A DNA stretch of 64,000 nt from CAWGQN01 sp963824885 (GTDB lineage: Bacteria > Actinomycetota > Actinomycetes > Actinomycetales > Microbacteriaceae): contig CAWGQN010000005.1 in the NCBI GenBank assembly GCA_963824885.1, positions 62,001-126,000 of the forward strand. The letters run 5' to 3'. Positions 51,710 through 60,541 of the stretch are shown piece after piece (the first letter of the stretch is position 1; each line of letters opens with the position of its first letter). Under the pieces are notes generated by a model. That model was not told the DNA's origin, made no database searches, and saw only the letters and a program-made list of their open reading frames with translations. Both the position numbers and the translations under genes were made by a program.

Positions 51710-52363
51710 ATGGTTGTGCTGATTGGATTGTCGTTGGTGGCCGTTCTTAGCGTGTCTGGTGGCGGTGCGTCCGATCCTGGTGGACATGACGACGGTCCCC
51801 GCGCTGCTCGCGGCGAATCATCTTTTTCTCAAGTCGATATGACGTTCGAGAGGTTGACTCGAGCGAACGCGGCGCATTTCGGATTCGAGATTCGCACCGA
51901 CGATCAGGGGGTCGAGTACGGCGTTACCGCGCATTCGGCTCACAGCGGATCGCCGCACGCCAACAACGCGTTCGAGTCTGACACGGTTGTCGGCCACGTG
52001 TCTCGAGCAAAAGAATGGGCGACCCACGCGGGTCAAACGTGTGGAATCGCCGGAATTATCGTTCGCAATCGGGAAAAGTTCTCGGTCTTCTTTGTCTTGC
52101 GTCACAGTGCCGGCAACCCAACCCGTTTCGCATGGTCGGCGACGTCACACCTCCCCGGACGCGATGATGTCGAGTATCGCATCGACGTTCCGCGTGGCGT
52201 GAAGAGAGTGTGGATGGATTCCCGGTCCGTTAACCCTCGGGCGTCATTCAACGAAACGCTGGCTGCGACGTTCGGAGGTTACGTGGTGACCGCGCACGGG
52301 GTGTGCGCGGCGCCAGAAATGATGGCGTCGAGACACTTCGTCGTTGCCAATCCAGACCGTTGA
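51710..52363 (+). CDS. Exported protein of second tandem family, member 1
   Basis: 217 residues, not recognised. The N-terminus (VVLIGLSLVAVLSVSGGGASD) is a short signal or anchor. The mature part has VDMTFERLTRANAAHFGFEIRTDDQGVEYGV, a Cys in GQTCGIAG and a late Cys in VVTAHGVCAAPEM. The same order of motifs recurs in the next two genes, so the three form a paralogous set; the two Cys probably form a disulphide. Ribosome site is weak (gggggt, 16 bases upstream). It follows nrdB by 144 bases. Confidence 0.68.
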   Translation: MVVLIGLSLVAVLSVSGGGASDPGGHDDGPRAARGESSFSQVDMTFERLTRANAAHFGFEIRTDDQGVEYGVTAHSAHSGSPHANNAFESDTVVGHVSRAKEWATHAGQTCGIAGIIVRNREKFSVFFVLRHSAGNPTRFAWSATSHLPGRDDVEYRIDVPRGVKRVWMDSRSVNPRASFNETLAATFGGYVVTAHGVCAAPEMMASRHFVVANPDR

Positions 52364-52471
52364 TAGACGGACGGTGAACACACCGCGGCGACGATGATCA
52401 CATAACGGGCTTGTTAGTGGACCCACGGGGTAACGGCACAGCGGTCGTCAAGAAAAAAAGGGGATCGAATC

Positions 52472-53242
52472 ATGTCGGGATGGGTAAACACAGGCTCGGG
52501 AGCGCGGTGGACGCGAGACGCGGGAGGACGATTATCGGTTGCCGCCGTGGTCGTGGCGGTCCTAGCTGGCGGGGTCGCGAGTCCGGCTCATGCGGGTGCG
52601 ATCATTCTTGCAGACGAGGAATACGCGGTTCCGGTGCAGCCGTGGACCGCGAGTCACGAGGATTTGACGTTTGTGCCGCTCAGACGTGACAATGCGGAAA
52701 AATTCGAATTCGAAATACGAGTTGATCGAGACGGCGACGAGTACGGGGTGCCGATCGGTGATGCGCCGGGAGAAATGGCCCATGCGACGCGCAAATTACG
52801 GCCGGATACTCTGGTGGGCTTCTCAGAACGCACAGCCGGGCGAGCGGGCGAGATGGTCATTGCCCCCCCAGACGGGACGGTATGTGGGACCGCGCACCTG
52901 GAACTCCAAACGGAAAATACGTTCGATACGAATTATCGGATCGATATGGATTCGAGCCTGCCGATAAAGCACGTCATCGAAGTGGACTCTGTGCTCAGTG
53001 ACTCAACGGGCGCGGTGACCTACAGCGGACGCAACGAATTTTCGCGCTCGGGCGTCCAACGCCATCCCAGCTGGGGGCATTTTGGGCGCATCATTAAAAA
53101 GGCGTCGACACGATTGGGGTGGACGACGTCACGAGCCAATGTTTCTGTCGTGACAACTCGCGGTGTGTGCACGGCGTCTCACGTGACCGCTATGTGGACG
53201 CCGGAGACGACCCAACCGAAATGGCGCGAGGGCATCGAATAA
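52472..53242 (+). CDS. Exported protein of second tandem family, member 2
   Basis: 256 residues. A signal peptide (RLSVAAVVVAVLAGGVASPAHA, cleavage likely after AHA) is followed by EDLTFVPLRRDNAEKFEFEIRVDRDGDEYGVPIGDA, a Cys in TVCGTAHLEL and a late Cys in VVTTRGVCTASHVTA. The signal and the beta-rich mature part indicate an extracytoplasmic protein without an anchor. Same family as the genes on either side. The function is unknown. Confidence 0.72.
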   Translation: MSGWVNTGSGARWTRDAGGRLSVAAVVVAVLAGGVASPAHAGAIILADEEYAVPVQPWTASHEDLTFVPLRRDNAEKFEFEIRVDRDGDEYGVPIGDAPGEMAHATRKLRPDTLVGFSERTAGRAGEMVIAPPDGTVCGTAHLELQTENTFDTNYRIDMDSSLPIKHVIEVDSVLSDSTGAVTYSGRNEFSRSGVQRHPSWGHFGRIIKKASTRLGWTTSRANVSVVTTRGVCTASHVTAMWTPETTQPKWREGIE

Positions 53243-53289
53243 TCGCGGACGAAATTCGACGGGTGAAGCATAACCATGGCACTCGTTTT

Positions 53290-53327
53290 CCCCTTGTGAA
53301 ACCCACTCAAATGGGGTTCACAAGGGG
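53290..53327 (+). terminator. Terminator hairpin between second-family members 2 and 3
   Basis: The stem ccccttgtgaa / ttcacaagggg (11 perfect pairs, then one mismatch and three more pairs) closes an eight-base loop 47 bases after the stop. Confidence 0.7.
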
Positions 53328-53416
53328 CTAATATCGAGTGCATATTAATCGAAAATGGGGAAGGAGCGTGCGGGCCCGGGCGACGTTCCCAAAAAGAAGG
53401 CAGGAGGCTAAGAGTC

Positions 53417-54280
53417 ATGTTTACAAGAAAAAACCCGGGAGCCGGAGAGAAGCACATCGCATACGACGGTGATTGCACAATTCGGCCATTGGGCAGAAAG
53501 TCGGCGGGAAATTTGCGTCGGGTCGCCGCGATGAGCGGGGTCGTTGCGGTCGCCTCTCTTGTGTTTTCAGGGTCTGCGAATCCAGCGAGCGCTTCGGAGA
53601 ATCGCGCACGGCTTATTTTTGAAGGCGGATCGGTGGTTCTGCTGGATCCGACACAGTATTCGAATAATCGTGTCGAGATGACGTACACACCCCTTACTCG
53701 CGACACGATGGGAGAGGTCGGATATTGGGCGGTCCGGGGCGCCGATGGCAACGAATACGGAGTGCCATTCGGCAGTGGTGCCGAAGAGATTGAGAGCTTC
53801 GGGTCGCGTTTGAGGGAAGCCAGCTATCGGCCGTCTGAGTCGCCACATTCTGGACAGGTCGCCGCCTCGTCTGACGCCACCGCGGCACCGGCGGAGCTGC
53901 GCGCAGAAGATACGTCGTGTGGAGTGGCACGCCTCGACGTCGACAACACGGCACTGATTATTCCGTCGTACACGCTCAATTCCCGATACGGGACGCCCGT
54001 ACGTCACCATCTAGACGCACGGGCCACAATTACGGATAGCGCTGGTGTCGAGATCACCAGCGAGGAGTTCAACACTTTCGATACCGTGCCGGATCAGGGA
54101 TTCAGTTGGCAAGAATCGCGCGAAGATCTGCATCCCGGTGACATCACCGTCGGCTCGCGACTCACCGCGACCGTTTCGGGATGGGTAGTAACGACCGAAG
54201 GAATTTGCACGGTTCCCGAAGTGACCGCAACGCTCGACGTCACCAGGCTGGCATCCCGCGTTGGTCGGTCGGGGGGCTAG
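53417..54280 (+). CDS. Exported protein of second tandem family, member 3
   Basis: 287 residues. A signal sequence within the first ~60 residues (RRVAAMSGVVAVASLVFSGSANPASA) follows an unusually long basic N-terminus. The mature part repeats the family order: VEMTYTPLTRDTMGEVGYWAVRGADGNEYGVPFG, a Cys in TSCGVARLDV, then VVTTEGICTVPEVTATLDV. Its stop overlaps the stop of the convergent sulfurtransferase gene by four bases. Function unknown. Confidence 0.72.
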   Translation: MFTRKNPGAGEKHIAYDGDCTIRPLGRKSAGNLRRVAAMSGVVAVASLVFSGSANPASASENRARLIFEGGSVVLLDPTQYSNNRVEMTYTPLTRDTMGEVGYWAVRGADGNEYGVPFGSGAEEIESFGSRLREASYRPSESPHSGQVAASSDATAAPAELRAEDTSCGVARLDVDNTALIIPSYTLNSRYGTPVRHHLDARATITDSAGVEITSEEFNTFDTVPDQGFSWQESREDLHPGDITVGSRLTATVSGWVVTTEGICTVPEVTATLDVTRLASRVGRSGG

Positions 54281-55173
54281 TGCGGGGCGGGCGTCGCCGT
54301 TGCGAGCGGCGCGTCGGCGTCACGCACCCACTCTTCGAGCGAACCGTCGTAAATCGCGACATTTTTTTCGCCAATGAGAGTGAGGGCGAGGGCGTCGACC
54401 GCCGCTGCAATTCCACCGCCACAATACGTCACTACGCGACGGCCACTATCGAGTGCGGGAGCGAACGCCGACCGAAGCGCGTGAGCATCGACAAACACGT
54501 TCGTGTCGCGCTCAATCAACTCTCCCGCGGGAACGCTCACGCTTCCCGGAATGTGGCCCAAGCGAGAGCGTTGACCGACTTCACCCGAGAACTCTCGCGA
54601 CGAGGTGCCGCACACGAGCGCGGCGGTGGTCGTACCCGTGACAATTGATTCAACGTCGCGTTTGTCGACCCACAATTCGGGGCGCGCGCTCGCGATAAAC
54701 TTCGCGGGCCGCGGCGAAACGGGACCTTTTTCGAGCGGGCGAGACTGCGCTTTCCACGCGGTCAATCCCCCGTCGAGCACCGCGACATTGTCAAAGCCAA
54801 ACGCGCGAAAGAGCCACCACACTCGGGCCGCCCACTGCCCAATCGCAGAGTCATAAACGACCACCGCGGTTGAATTGTCGACCCCGACCGACGACGCGGC
54901 CCGCTCGAATTGTTCGACACTGGGTTTGGTAAACGAGTGTTCGCTCGTGGGATCGGAAAAATCCTTGAGAAGATCCGCGAAGACGGCGCCGGGAATGTGG
55001 CCCGCGACGCGAAAATCGTCCTCCCCGCTGAGCCACGACGGCGTGCCGTCGGGCGAAGAACCCGCGACAACGGTCGCGTCAAGAATGACAAGCCCGTCGG
55101 TGCCGAGGTGGTCGGCAAGCCACTGGCTCGATGCGAGCGGCGACAAAAGGGGGAGCGAGGATCGATTGGTCAC
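54277..55173 (-). CDS. Sulfurtransferase (thiosulfate / 3-mercaptopyruvate type)
   Basis: 298 residues made of two rhodanese domains. The N-terminal domain has VILDATVV, GHIPGAVFADLLKDFS and AVVVYDSAIGQWAARVWWLFRAFG. The C-terminal domain has GHIPGSVSVP and the active-site loop VTYCGGGIAAA with the catalytic Cys. The CGGGI loop is closer to mercaptopyruvate sulfurtransferase (CGSGV) than to rhodanese (CRKGV). GTG 55173 lies six bases behind a -10-like TAACGT. Confidence 0.92.
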   Translation of the reverse strand: MTNRSSLPLLSPLASSQWLADHLGTDGLVILDATVVAGSSPDGTPSWLSGEDDFRVAGHIPGAVFADLLKDFSDPTSEHSFTKPSVEQFERAASSVGVDNSTAVVVYDSAIGQWAARVWWLFRAFGFDNVAVLDGGLTAWKAQSRPLEKGPVSPRPAKFIASARPELWVDKRDVESIVTGTTTAALVCGTSSREFSGEVGQRSRLGHIPGSVSVPAGELIERDTNVFVDAHALRSAFAPALDSGRRVVTYCGGGIAAAVDALALTLIGEKNVAIYDGSLEEWVRDADAPLATATPAPH

Positions 55174-55179
55174 ACAACT

Positions 55180-55185
55180 ACGTTA
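55180..55185 (-). promoter_or_regulatory. -10 box of sulfurtransferase gene, probable leaderless start
   Basis: On the minus strand TAACGT is followed by AGTTGT and GTG 55173. No ribosome site is present. Confidence 0.45.
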
Positions 55186-55324
55186 GGGGATTGTCGGTCA
55201 ACTGCGCGACCACCGCGGGCTATCCATTTCCGTGCTCGAACGTCGCTGCGGGCACCCGGCACGTTCACGGGCGTCTTCCGCACGATGGCTGGCGTGCGGA
55301 GAGCGAGCGAGTCGTGACGCTCGA

Positions 55325-57016
55325 TTATCGCCAGGACGGAAGCCACACGTGCGCTTGCCAAAACCAGAATGGCGTTTGAAACCCGACAGTGCTCGCGGCA
55401 AAGAATATCCCCACGAGTGAAACGAGAACGAGGTAAACGGCAACGACGCGGATTCCTCTCACCCGCCGCCACGATACGTCTGTCCGCTTGCCGAGGATCA
55501 GGCCGATCACGAACGTGAGAGCGAGGATCGAGTACGGCTCGAACGCGATGCAATAAAACTGAAAGACCGTGCGGTGTAAATACAGCAACCACGGAACGTA
55601 TCCGGCGACGATGCCCATGAGAATGAAGCCGACGCGCCACTCCCGATAGCGAGCCACTCGATAGACGAGGTAGAACACGGCGACGGTTGCCGCCCACCAA
55701 ATAATTGGATTGGCGATTGAACTGATCGCTTCGGCGCAGCCGTCGAATTCACAACCGCTCTGCCCGCGCGTCGAGCCGCGGTAATACATGCTCGTTGGGC
55801 GAATAAGGAAAAGCCACGTGAGAGAGTTCGCTTGGTACGGGTGCGGAACCTCGAGGCCGACGTTATATCCGTACATCGCGACGTGATAGTGCCACAGGCT
55901 TTGCACCCAATTGGGTATCCACGAAAGCGGTCCCGACCAGGAGTTTGCCGGGTCATTTGCCCAAGCGCGAAAGTATCCACCGGACGTGACGATCCATCCG
56001 ATCCACGTTGAAACGTACGTCATGAGTGCGATGGGAACCATCGCGAGGACGGTGGCAGGCGCTTGTTTGAGAACGCCCGCGCTCAACCAAAAGGGTATGC
56101 CGCCTCGGCGTCGCGCAATCGTGTCAACGACGATGACGTACGCGATAAACGCCAGTAAGAAAAAGAGTCCCGACCACTTGACGCCGCTTGCCAAGCCAAA
56201 AAACGTGGCCGCGACGAAGAGCCACGGCCGCCACCACAGAGTTGGGCCCCACGACGGCTCCCAATCGGGGCGCAATCGACGTCGGTGATCGAGCCACGCG
56301 GCGAGGCGAACGGCGGCCCATCGTCTATCAAGCAGGATCGCTGCGAAACCGAGCAGCGCAAAAATCATGACGAAATTGTCGAGAAGCGCAACCCTCGACA
56401 TTGCAATCGCTTGATTGTCGATCGCGAAAAGAAAACCCGCAATGACCGTGAGCACCGTCGACGAAAACAGTGATCGTGCCACGAACATGATGACGACGAC
56501 GGCGATGATTCCGACCACTGCGGTCGCCACGCGCCACGCGGCGCTGTTGTCGATGCCGAACAACCCGATGCCGAGTCCGATCAGCCACTTTCCCAGTGGC
56601 GGGTGCGCGACAAACTCGGGTGTATTCGAGAAGCCGTCCGCGTGCCCGGCGTTGAGGTCGCTGTCCGCGCCGCTCGGCCACGAACCCTCATAGCCGAGGT
56701 GCATCATCGAGTAGGCGTCTTTGACGTAGAACGTCTCGTCGAAAACGAGTGAATGCGGATTGCCGAGGTTCCAGAGCCGCACAACTGCCGCGATGACCAC
56801 GACCGCGGTTGGTCCGCCCCAATACCACCATTTCTTTCGCGCCGGGGTCGCGAGAATGCGTGCCCACCACGAGTCGAAACGGGATCCCGTCGCGAAAGAC
56901 TCGGCGGCGGGGAGACTCCCCGCCGCGTCGTGGAGTTCGACGGATGATCGACGCGAGCGACGAACGCGGGTATTCGGAACCCGGGGGGTTCCCGGTGACG
57001 TTACGTGTCGGCCCAC
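55325..57016 (-). CDS. Dolichyl-phosphate-mannose-protein mannosyltransferase (Pmt family)
   Basis: 563 residues, GT-C fold, about eleven membrane helices. The first extracytoplasmic loop has SLVFDETFYVKDAYSMMHLG with the catalytic Asp-Glu, followed by HPPLGKWLIGLG, and the C-terminal loops have the Pmt-type WNIPNWVQSLWHYH-like text (SWIPNWVQSLWHYHVAMY). It transfers mannose from polyprenyl-P-mannose to Ser/Thr of proteins during Sec export, as its Mycobacterium relatives do. GTG 57016 start. It lies 81 bases behind gluD. In many actinobacteria pmt and rsmI are adjacent and divergent; here the glu operon separates them. Confidence 0.9.
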   Translation of the reverse strand: MGRHVTSPGTPRVPNTRVRRSRRSSVELHDAAGSLPAAESFATGSRFDSWWARILATPARKKWWYWGGPTAVVVIAAVVRLWNLGNPHSLVFDETFYVKDAYSMMHLGYEGSWPSGADSDLNAGHADGFSNTPEFVAHPPLGKWLIGLGIGLFGIDNSAAWRVATAVVGIIAVVVIMFVARSLFSSTVLTVIAGFLFAIDNQAIAMSRVALLDNFVMIFALLGFAAILLDRRWAAVRLAAWLDHRRRLRPDWEPSWGPTLWWRPWLFVAATFFGLASGVKWSGLFFLLAFIAYVIVVDTIARRRGGIPFWLSAGVLKQAPATVLAMVPIALMTYVSTWIGWIVTSGGYFRAWANDPANSWSGPLSWIPNWVQSLWHYHVAMYGYNVGLEVPHPYQANSLTWLFLIRPTSMYYRGSTRGQSGCEFDGCAEAISSIANPIIWWAATVAVFYLVYRVARYREWRVGFILMGIVAGYVPWLLYLHRTVFQFYCIAFEPYSILALTFVIGLILGKRTDVSWRRVRGIRVVAVYLVLVSLVGIFFAASTVGFQTPFWFWQAHVWLPSWR

Positions 57017-57097
57017 CTCATCATGGTAGTGAGATTGACCGTGTGCGCCGCGATCATTTCAATCGGCGAGCGCGAGGACCGGCGCACCCGAGAGCGC

Positions 57098-57956
57098 CTA
57101 CCGCTGTGGCAACCACGGTACTTGGGCAGAAACCACTCGCGCTGATTTTCCACCGCTTCGAAGTCTGCGCTCAACGAGTTTTGCGACGCCCGAGAGAACG
57201 AGGCACAGAGCGATGTAGATCCCGCCAATGACAATCGTGAGGGGAATGATCGGCGAACCGTACTGAAGATTGGACCCGTAGAGCTTGGCGAGGTAGAGCA
57301 ATTCTTGATAGGTAACGATAAACCCGAGTGCGGTGTCTTTCAGAATCACGACAAGCTGAGAAATGATCACGGGGAGCATCGCGCGCGTCGCTTGCGGCAC
57401 CAAGATCATCGACATGACTTGGGATTTGCTCATACCGATCGCATACGCCGATTCGCTTTGCCCCTTCGGGAGGGACTGGACGCCGGCGCGAAAAACCTCC
57501 GCGAGGACGGAACCGTTGTACAGAGTGAGTCCGGTCACAACCGCAACCAGAGGCGTCACAAACGTCAGGCCGAGCGGCGGGAGCCCGTAATACATGATCA
57601 TCATCAGGATCAGCAAGGGAATTGCGCGGAAAAACTCGACGAATACGGTACAGGGAACTCGCACCCACGCGTGATTGGAGAGTCTGCCGAGCGCCAAGGC
57701 GAGGCCGAGGATGAGAGAAAACGTGGCGCCGAGGGCAAACGCTAAGAGAGTGCGACCGGTCGCTTGAATGATTCCCCTGTTGGACGAGTGGAAACGAGAA
57801 GAGGCTCCATTTTTGCGCGGAAAACTGCCCTGCTTCCCAAAATTTTGCGACGATGAAACCGGCAATCGCGACGATGACTACCACTGTGATCACGCCAATC
57901 ACGCGATTGCGGGCTTTGCTCTTTGGCCCGGGAACATCGTAGAGAACGGTCGTCAT
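57098..57956 (-). pseudogene. gluD: Glutamate-type ABC transporter permease GluD, frame-shifted
   Basis: ATG 57956 overlaps the gluC stop (ATGA) and opens MTTVLYDVPGPKSKARN, a first helix (VIGVITVVVIVAIAGFIVAKF) and ...FPLVQQG. The frame then goes astray. The sequence GIIQATGRTLLAFALGATFS and the rest of the permease, including the ATPase-contact loop AEVFRAGVQSLPKGQSESAYAIGMS, continue in another frame to 57098. One extra base near 57771-57778 (cccc/gggga run) accounts for this. Unless it is an assembly error, the protein is not made intact. Confidence 0.82.
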
Positions 57957-58601
57957 CGCGCGACGCTCCATTTCTTCTCGAAGGAGCGTTGAAGAACCGA
58001 CAGGAGTCCGACGAGGAGGACGAAGACCAACGCTACCCACAGCAAAACCACAATCGCCGGCTCGCCACGCTCCGAGAGGTTGGCACGGATGGTTCCCGCT
58101 TCTGCGACCGAGAACCCTGCCGCGACGGTCGTGTTCTTCAAGAGTGCAATGAAGACGCTCATCATGGGCGGAATGACCGCGCGAAAGGCCTGCGGAAGAA
58201 CGACCAGCGACATCGTCTGGCCGAATGGCAGGCCCAGTGCTCGCGCAGCCTCGGCTTGGCCGACCGGAACCGTATTGACCCCCGAACGAATGACTTCGGC
58301 CACATAGGTCGCCGTATACAGGCTCAGCGCGGCAATCGCGAGAGCCGTAAACCCAACGTTTGGCAGGCCCAGTTTCGGGTAGCCGAACGCGAAGAAGAAC
58401 ATGAGGAGTGTAAGCGGGGTGTTTCGAACGAGGTTGACATAAACGGTCCCGGTCGCTCGCATGGTTCCAACCGGAGAAACGCGCATGGCCCCGACCGCTG
58501 TTCCCAGCGTCAACGCGAATACGGCGGAGAACGCGAACAGAATGACCGTGTTTGTGAACCCAGTCGCGAATATATCTGAGATTGTTCAGAAGCGTGCCCA
58601 T
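57953..58601 (-). pseudogene. gluC: Glutamate-type ABC transporter permease GluC, frame-shifted near its start
   Basis: The expected start ATG 58601 opens MGTLLNNL, but then the frame shifts. The text SDIFATGFTNTVILFAFSA, the expected first helix, and the whole remaining permease (TYVAEVIRSGVNTVPVGQAEAARALG loop, to VAR at 57953) are in another frame, which has a TGA upstream and no proper start before TTG 58513. A one-base indel near 58576-58580 explains it. The intact protein would have five helices and pair with GluD. Confidence 0.78.
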
Positions 58602-58622
58602 GTGCGGCTTCCGCGCCTGTTC

Positions 58623-59501
58623 TTAGTAGTCGTTAGGTTTCGGCTGTTGCACGACGCTTCCGGACTTGCCCAGCGTGTCATCGTAGATTTTTTTCCACGT
58701 GGCATTGCCATTCGTGAGCAGCGCGTTAATGAAGTGCCGAAGCGCGTCGTCGCCCTTCTTGAGGCCCACCCCGTATTTTTCTTTAGTAAACGGCTCGCCG
58801 ACAACCTTGAGTGTGTCGGGCGCTTGCGCGGCATAACCGATAAGGATCGCTTGATCGGTCGTCACCGCGTCGGCCGTTCCATTATTTAGTGCATCGACGC
58901 AAAATGAGTAACCCTCAAATTCGACGGTCTTCGTTGCGGGAAAGTTTGCTTTGATGTTCTGGATCGGCGTGGACCCCGTGACAGAACAGACTGTCTTTCC
59001 GGCGAGGTCTTTTTCGCTTGAGATTGTTTGGTTGTCTTTCTTCACGAGAAGTGACTGTCCCGTTTCGAAATACGGCCCCGCGAAGTCAACCTGGTGCTTG
59101 CGAGCGTCCGTGATGGAATACGTGCCGACGTAATAGTCGATATCGCCGTTGGTGATGGCTGCCTCGCGGTTAGCGCTCGGGATTGCCTTGAACTCGATGT
59201 TCGTGTCGTCAATGCCGAGCGATGCGGCGATCCACCGAGCGACCTCGACGTCGAAACCGGTGCGTTTGCCGGTTGTGGAATCGAGATAACCGAGACCGGG
59301 CTGGTCTTCTTTGACACCGACGCGCACCTTATTGGCCGACTTAATGCGGTCATAGGTTGCGCTGCCCGTCAAATTGACGTTCTTAGCGACCTCAAACGAC
59401 CCGCCCGATCCGCTATCTTGCGAAGGTCCACTACACCCTGCCAAAACGAGCGCCGCGGCTGAACCTACCGCAACAAGTGCAAGCATCTTTCGCATCATCA
59501 T
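58623..59501 (-). CDS. gluB: Glutamate-type ABC transporter substrate-binding lipoprotein
   Basis: 292 residues, intact. A lipoprotein signal with lipobox LVLAGC (Cys ~23) precedes the two-lobe binding fold: RVGVKEDQPGLGYLD, KRTGFDVEVARWIAASLG, EFKAIPSANREAAITNGDIDYYVGTYSIT and AGKTVCSVTGSTPIQNIK, typical of glutamate/aspartate binding proteins (family 3). It sits between gluA and gluC. It is the only undamaged gene of the four, so it may be made without a working transporter. Confidence 0.93.
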   Translation of the reverse strand: MMMRKMLALVAVGSAAALVLAGCSGPSQDSGSGGSFEVAKNVNLTGSATYDRIKSANKVRVGVKEDQPGLGYLDSTTGKRTGFDVEVARWIAASLGIDDTNIEFKAIPSANREAAITNGDIDYYVGTYSITDARKHQVDFAGPYFETGQSLLVKKDNQTISSEKDLAGKTVCSVTGSTPIQNIKANFPATKTVEFEGYSFCVDALNNGTADAVTTDQAILIGYAAQAPDTLKVVGEPFTKEKYGVGLKKGDDALRHFINALLTNGNATWKKIYDDTLGKSGSVVQQPKPNDY

Positions 59502-59542
59502 GTTTTCCTTACGTTTTTTATCGTTGACAATCGTTGTGAACG

Positions 59543-60330
59543 CTAGTGAGTAAGAATCTTGGAGAGAAAATCTCTCGCCCGGTGGCTTGAGGGGCTTGTG
59601 AAGAAGGTCTCCGGTTCGGCTTCTTCGACAATTTCACCGCTGTCCATAAATATTACGCGGTCGGCGGCCTTGCGCGCGAAGCCCATTTCGTGAGTGACGA
59701 CAATCATTGTCATTCCCGCTTTCGCGAGCTCTACCATGACGTCGAGAACCTCGTTGATCATTTCCGGGTCGAGAGCCGACGTGGGCTCGTCGAAGAGCAT
59801 CACTTTGGGTTTCATTGCGAGCGCGCGAGCGATCGCAACCCGCTGTTGCTGTCCTCCTGAGAGTTGACCGGGTAGCTTTCCGGCTTGATTGGCTACGCCG
59901 ACCCGCTCGAGAAGTTCAAGTGCCTGTTTCTTGGCCTCGGCCTTGGCAAGCTTGCGAACTTTGATCGGACCCAAGGTGACATTTTCGAGAACAGTTTTGT
60001 GCGCAAACAAATTGAAGGACTGAAAGACCATTCCGATATCTGCGCGCAAACGCGCAAGATCTTTCCTTCGAGCGGCAATATGGCGCCATCAATCGTGATG
60101 GAGCCGGAGTCAATGACTTCGAGCCGGTTAATAGCCCGACACAGTGTCGACTTTCCGGAGCCGCTCGGCCCAATCACCACAACGACCTCGCCTCGGTTCA
60201 CGACCACGTCAATATCTTTCAGGACGTGCACGTCACCAAAATATTTGTCGACTTTATCCATGACGACGAGTGGCTCGCCCCGTCGCGCGGCAACGTCTGG
60301 TCTGCCGAGAGAAGGATGGTCGGAAATCAT
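59543..60330 (-). pseudogene. gluA: Glutamate-type ABC transporter ATPase GluA, frame-shifted
   Basis: The N-terminal frame (ATG 60330 after ggtgag; ATG 60348 also possible) has Walker A GPSGSGKSTLCRAINRLE and runs to LPLEGK. The expected continuation DLARLRADIGMVFQSFNLFAH, signature LSGGQQQRVAIARALA, Walker B VMLFDEPTSALD and switch His VVTHEMGFA are in the next frame to 59543. The text gaaggaaagatcttgcg lacks one G relative to gaa gga aag gat ctt gcg, placing the lesion at about 60056-60064. Confidence 0.85.
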
Positions 60331-60541
60331 CCACTCACCATAAGGCATCGTGTCAAATTCAAAAAACTGGGACAACAGGTTCGGTGATTGCGCGCGTGTC
60401 GTCACCAATCTCGACTCGGACGGATTGTCGCCATTCGAGCACGCCAAAACTCGACCCTCGGTGCCGAGAGTGCTCGCCCTCGAGTGTGATACGTGCGACG
60501 AACGAAAGGCCGAACGCGACCGTACCTGGGAGACTGGGTCG

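Noticed and set aside
57171..58601. A 476-codon open frame on the minus strand that looks like one large gene.
   Set aside because: It is the out-of-frame composite of gluC start, gluC antiphase sequence and gluD start. Only its ends match permease text; the middle is Arg/Ser/His-rich shadow sequence.
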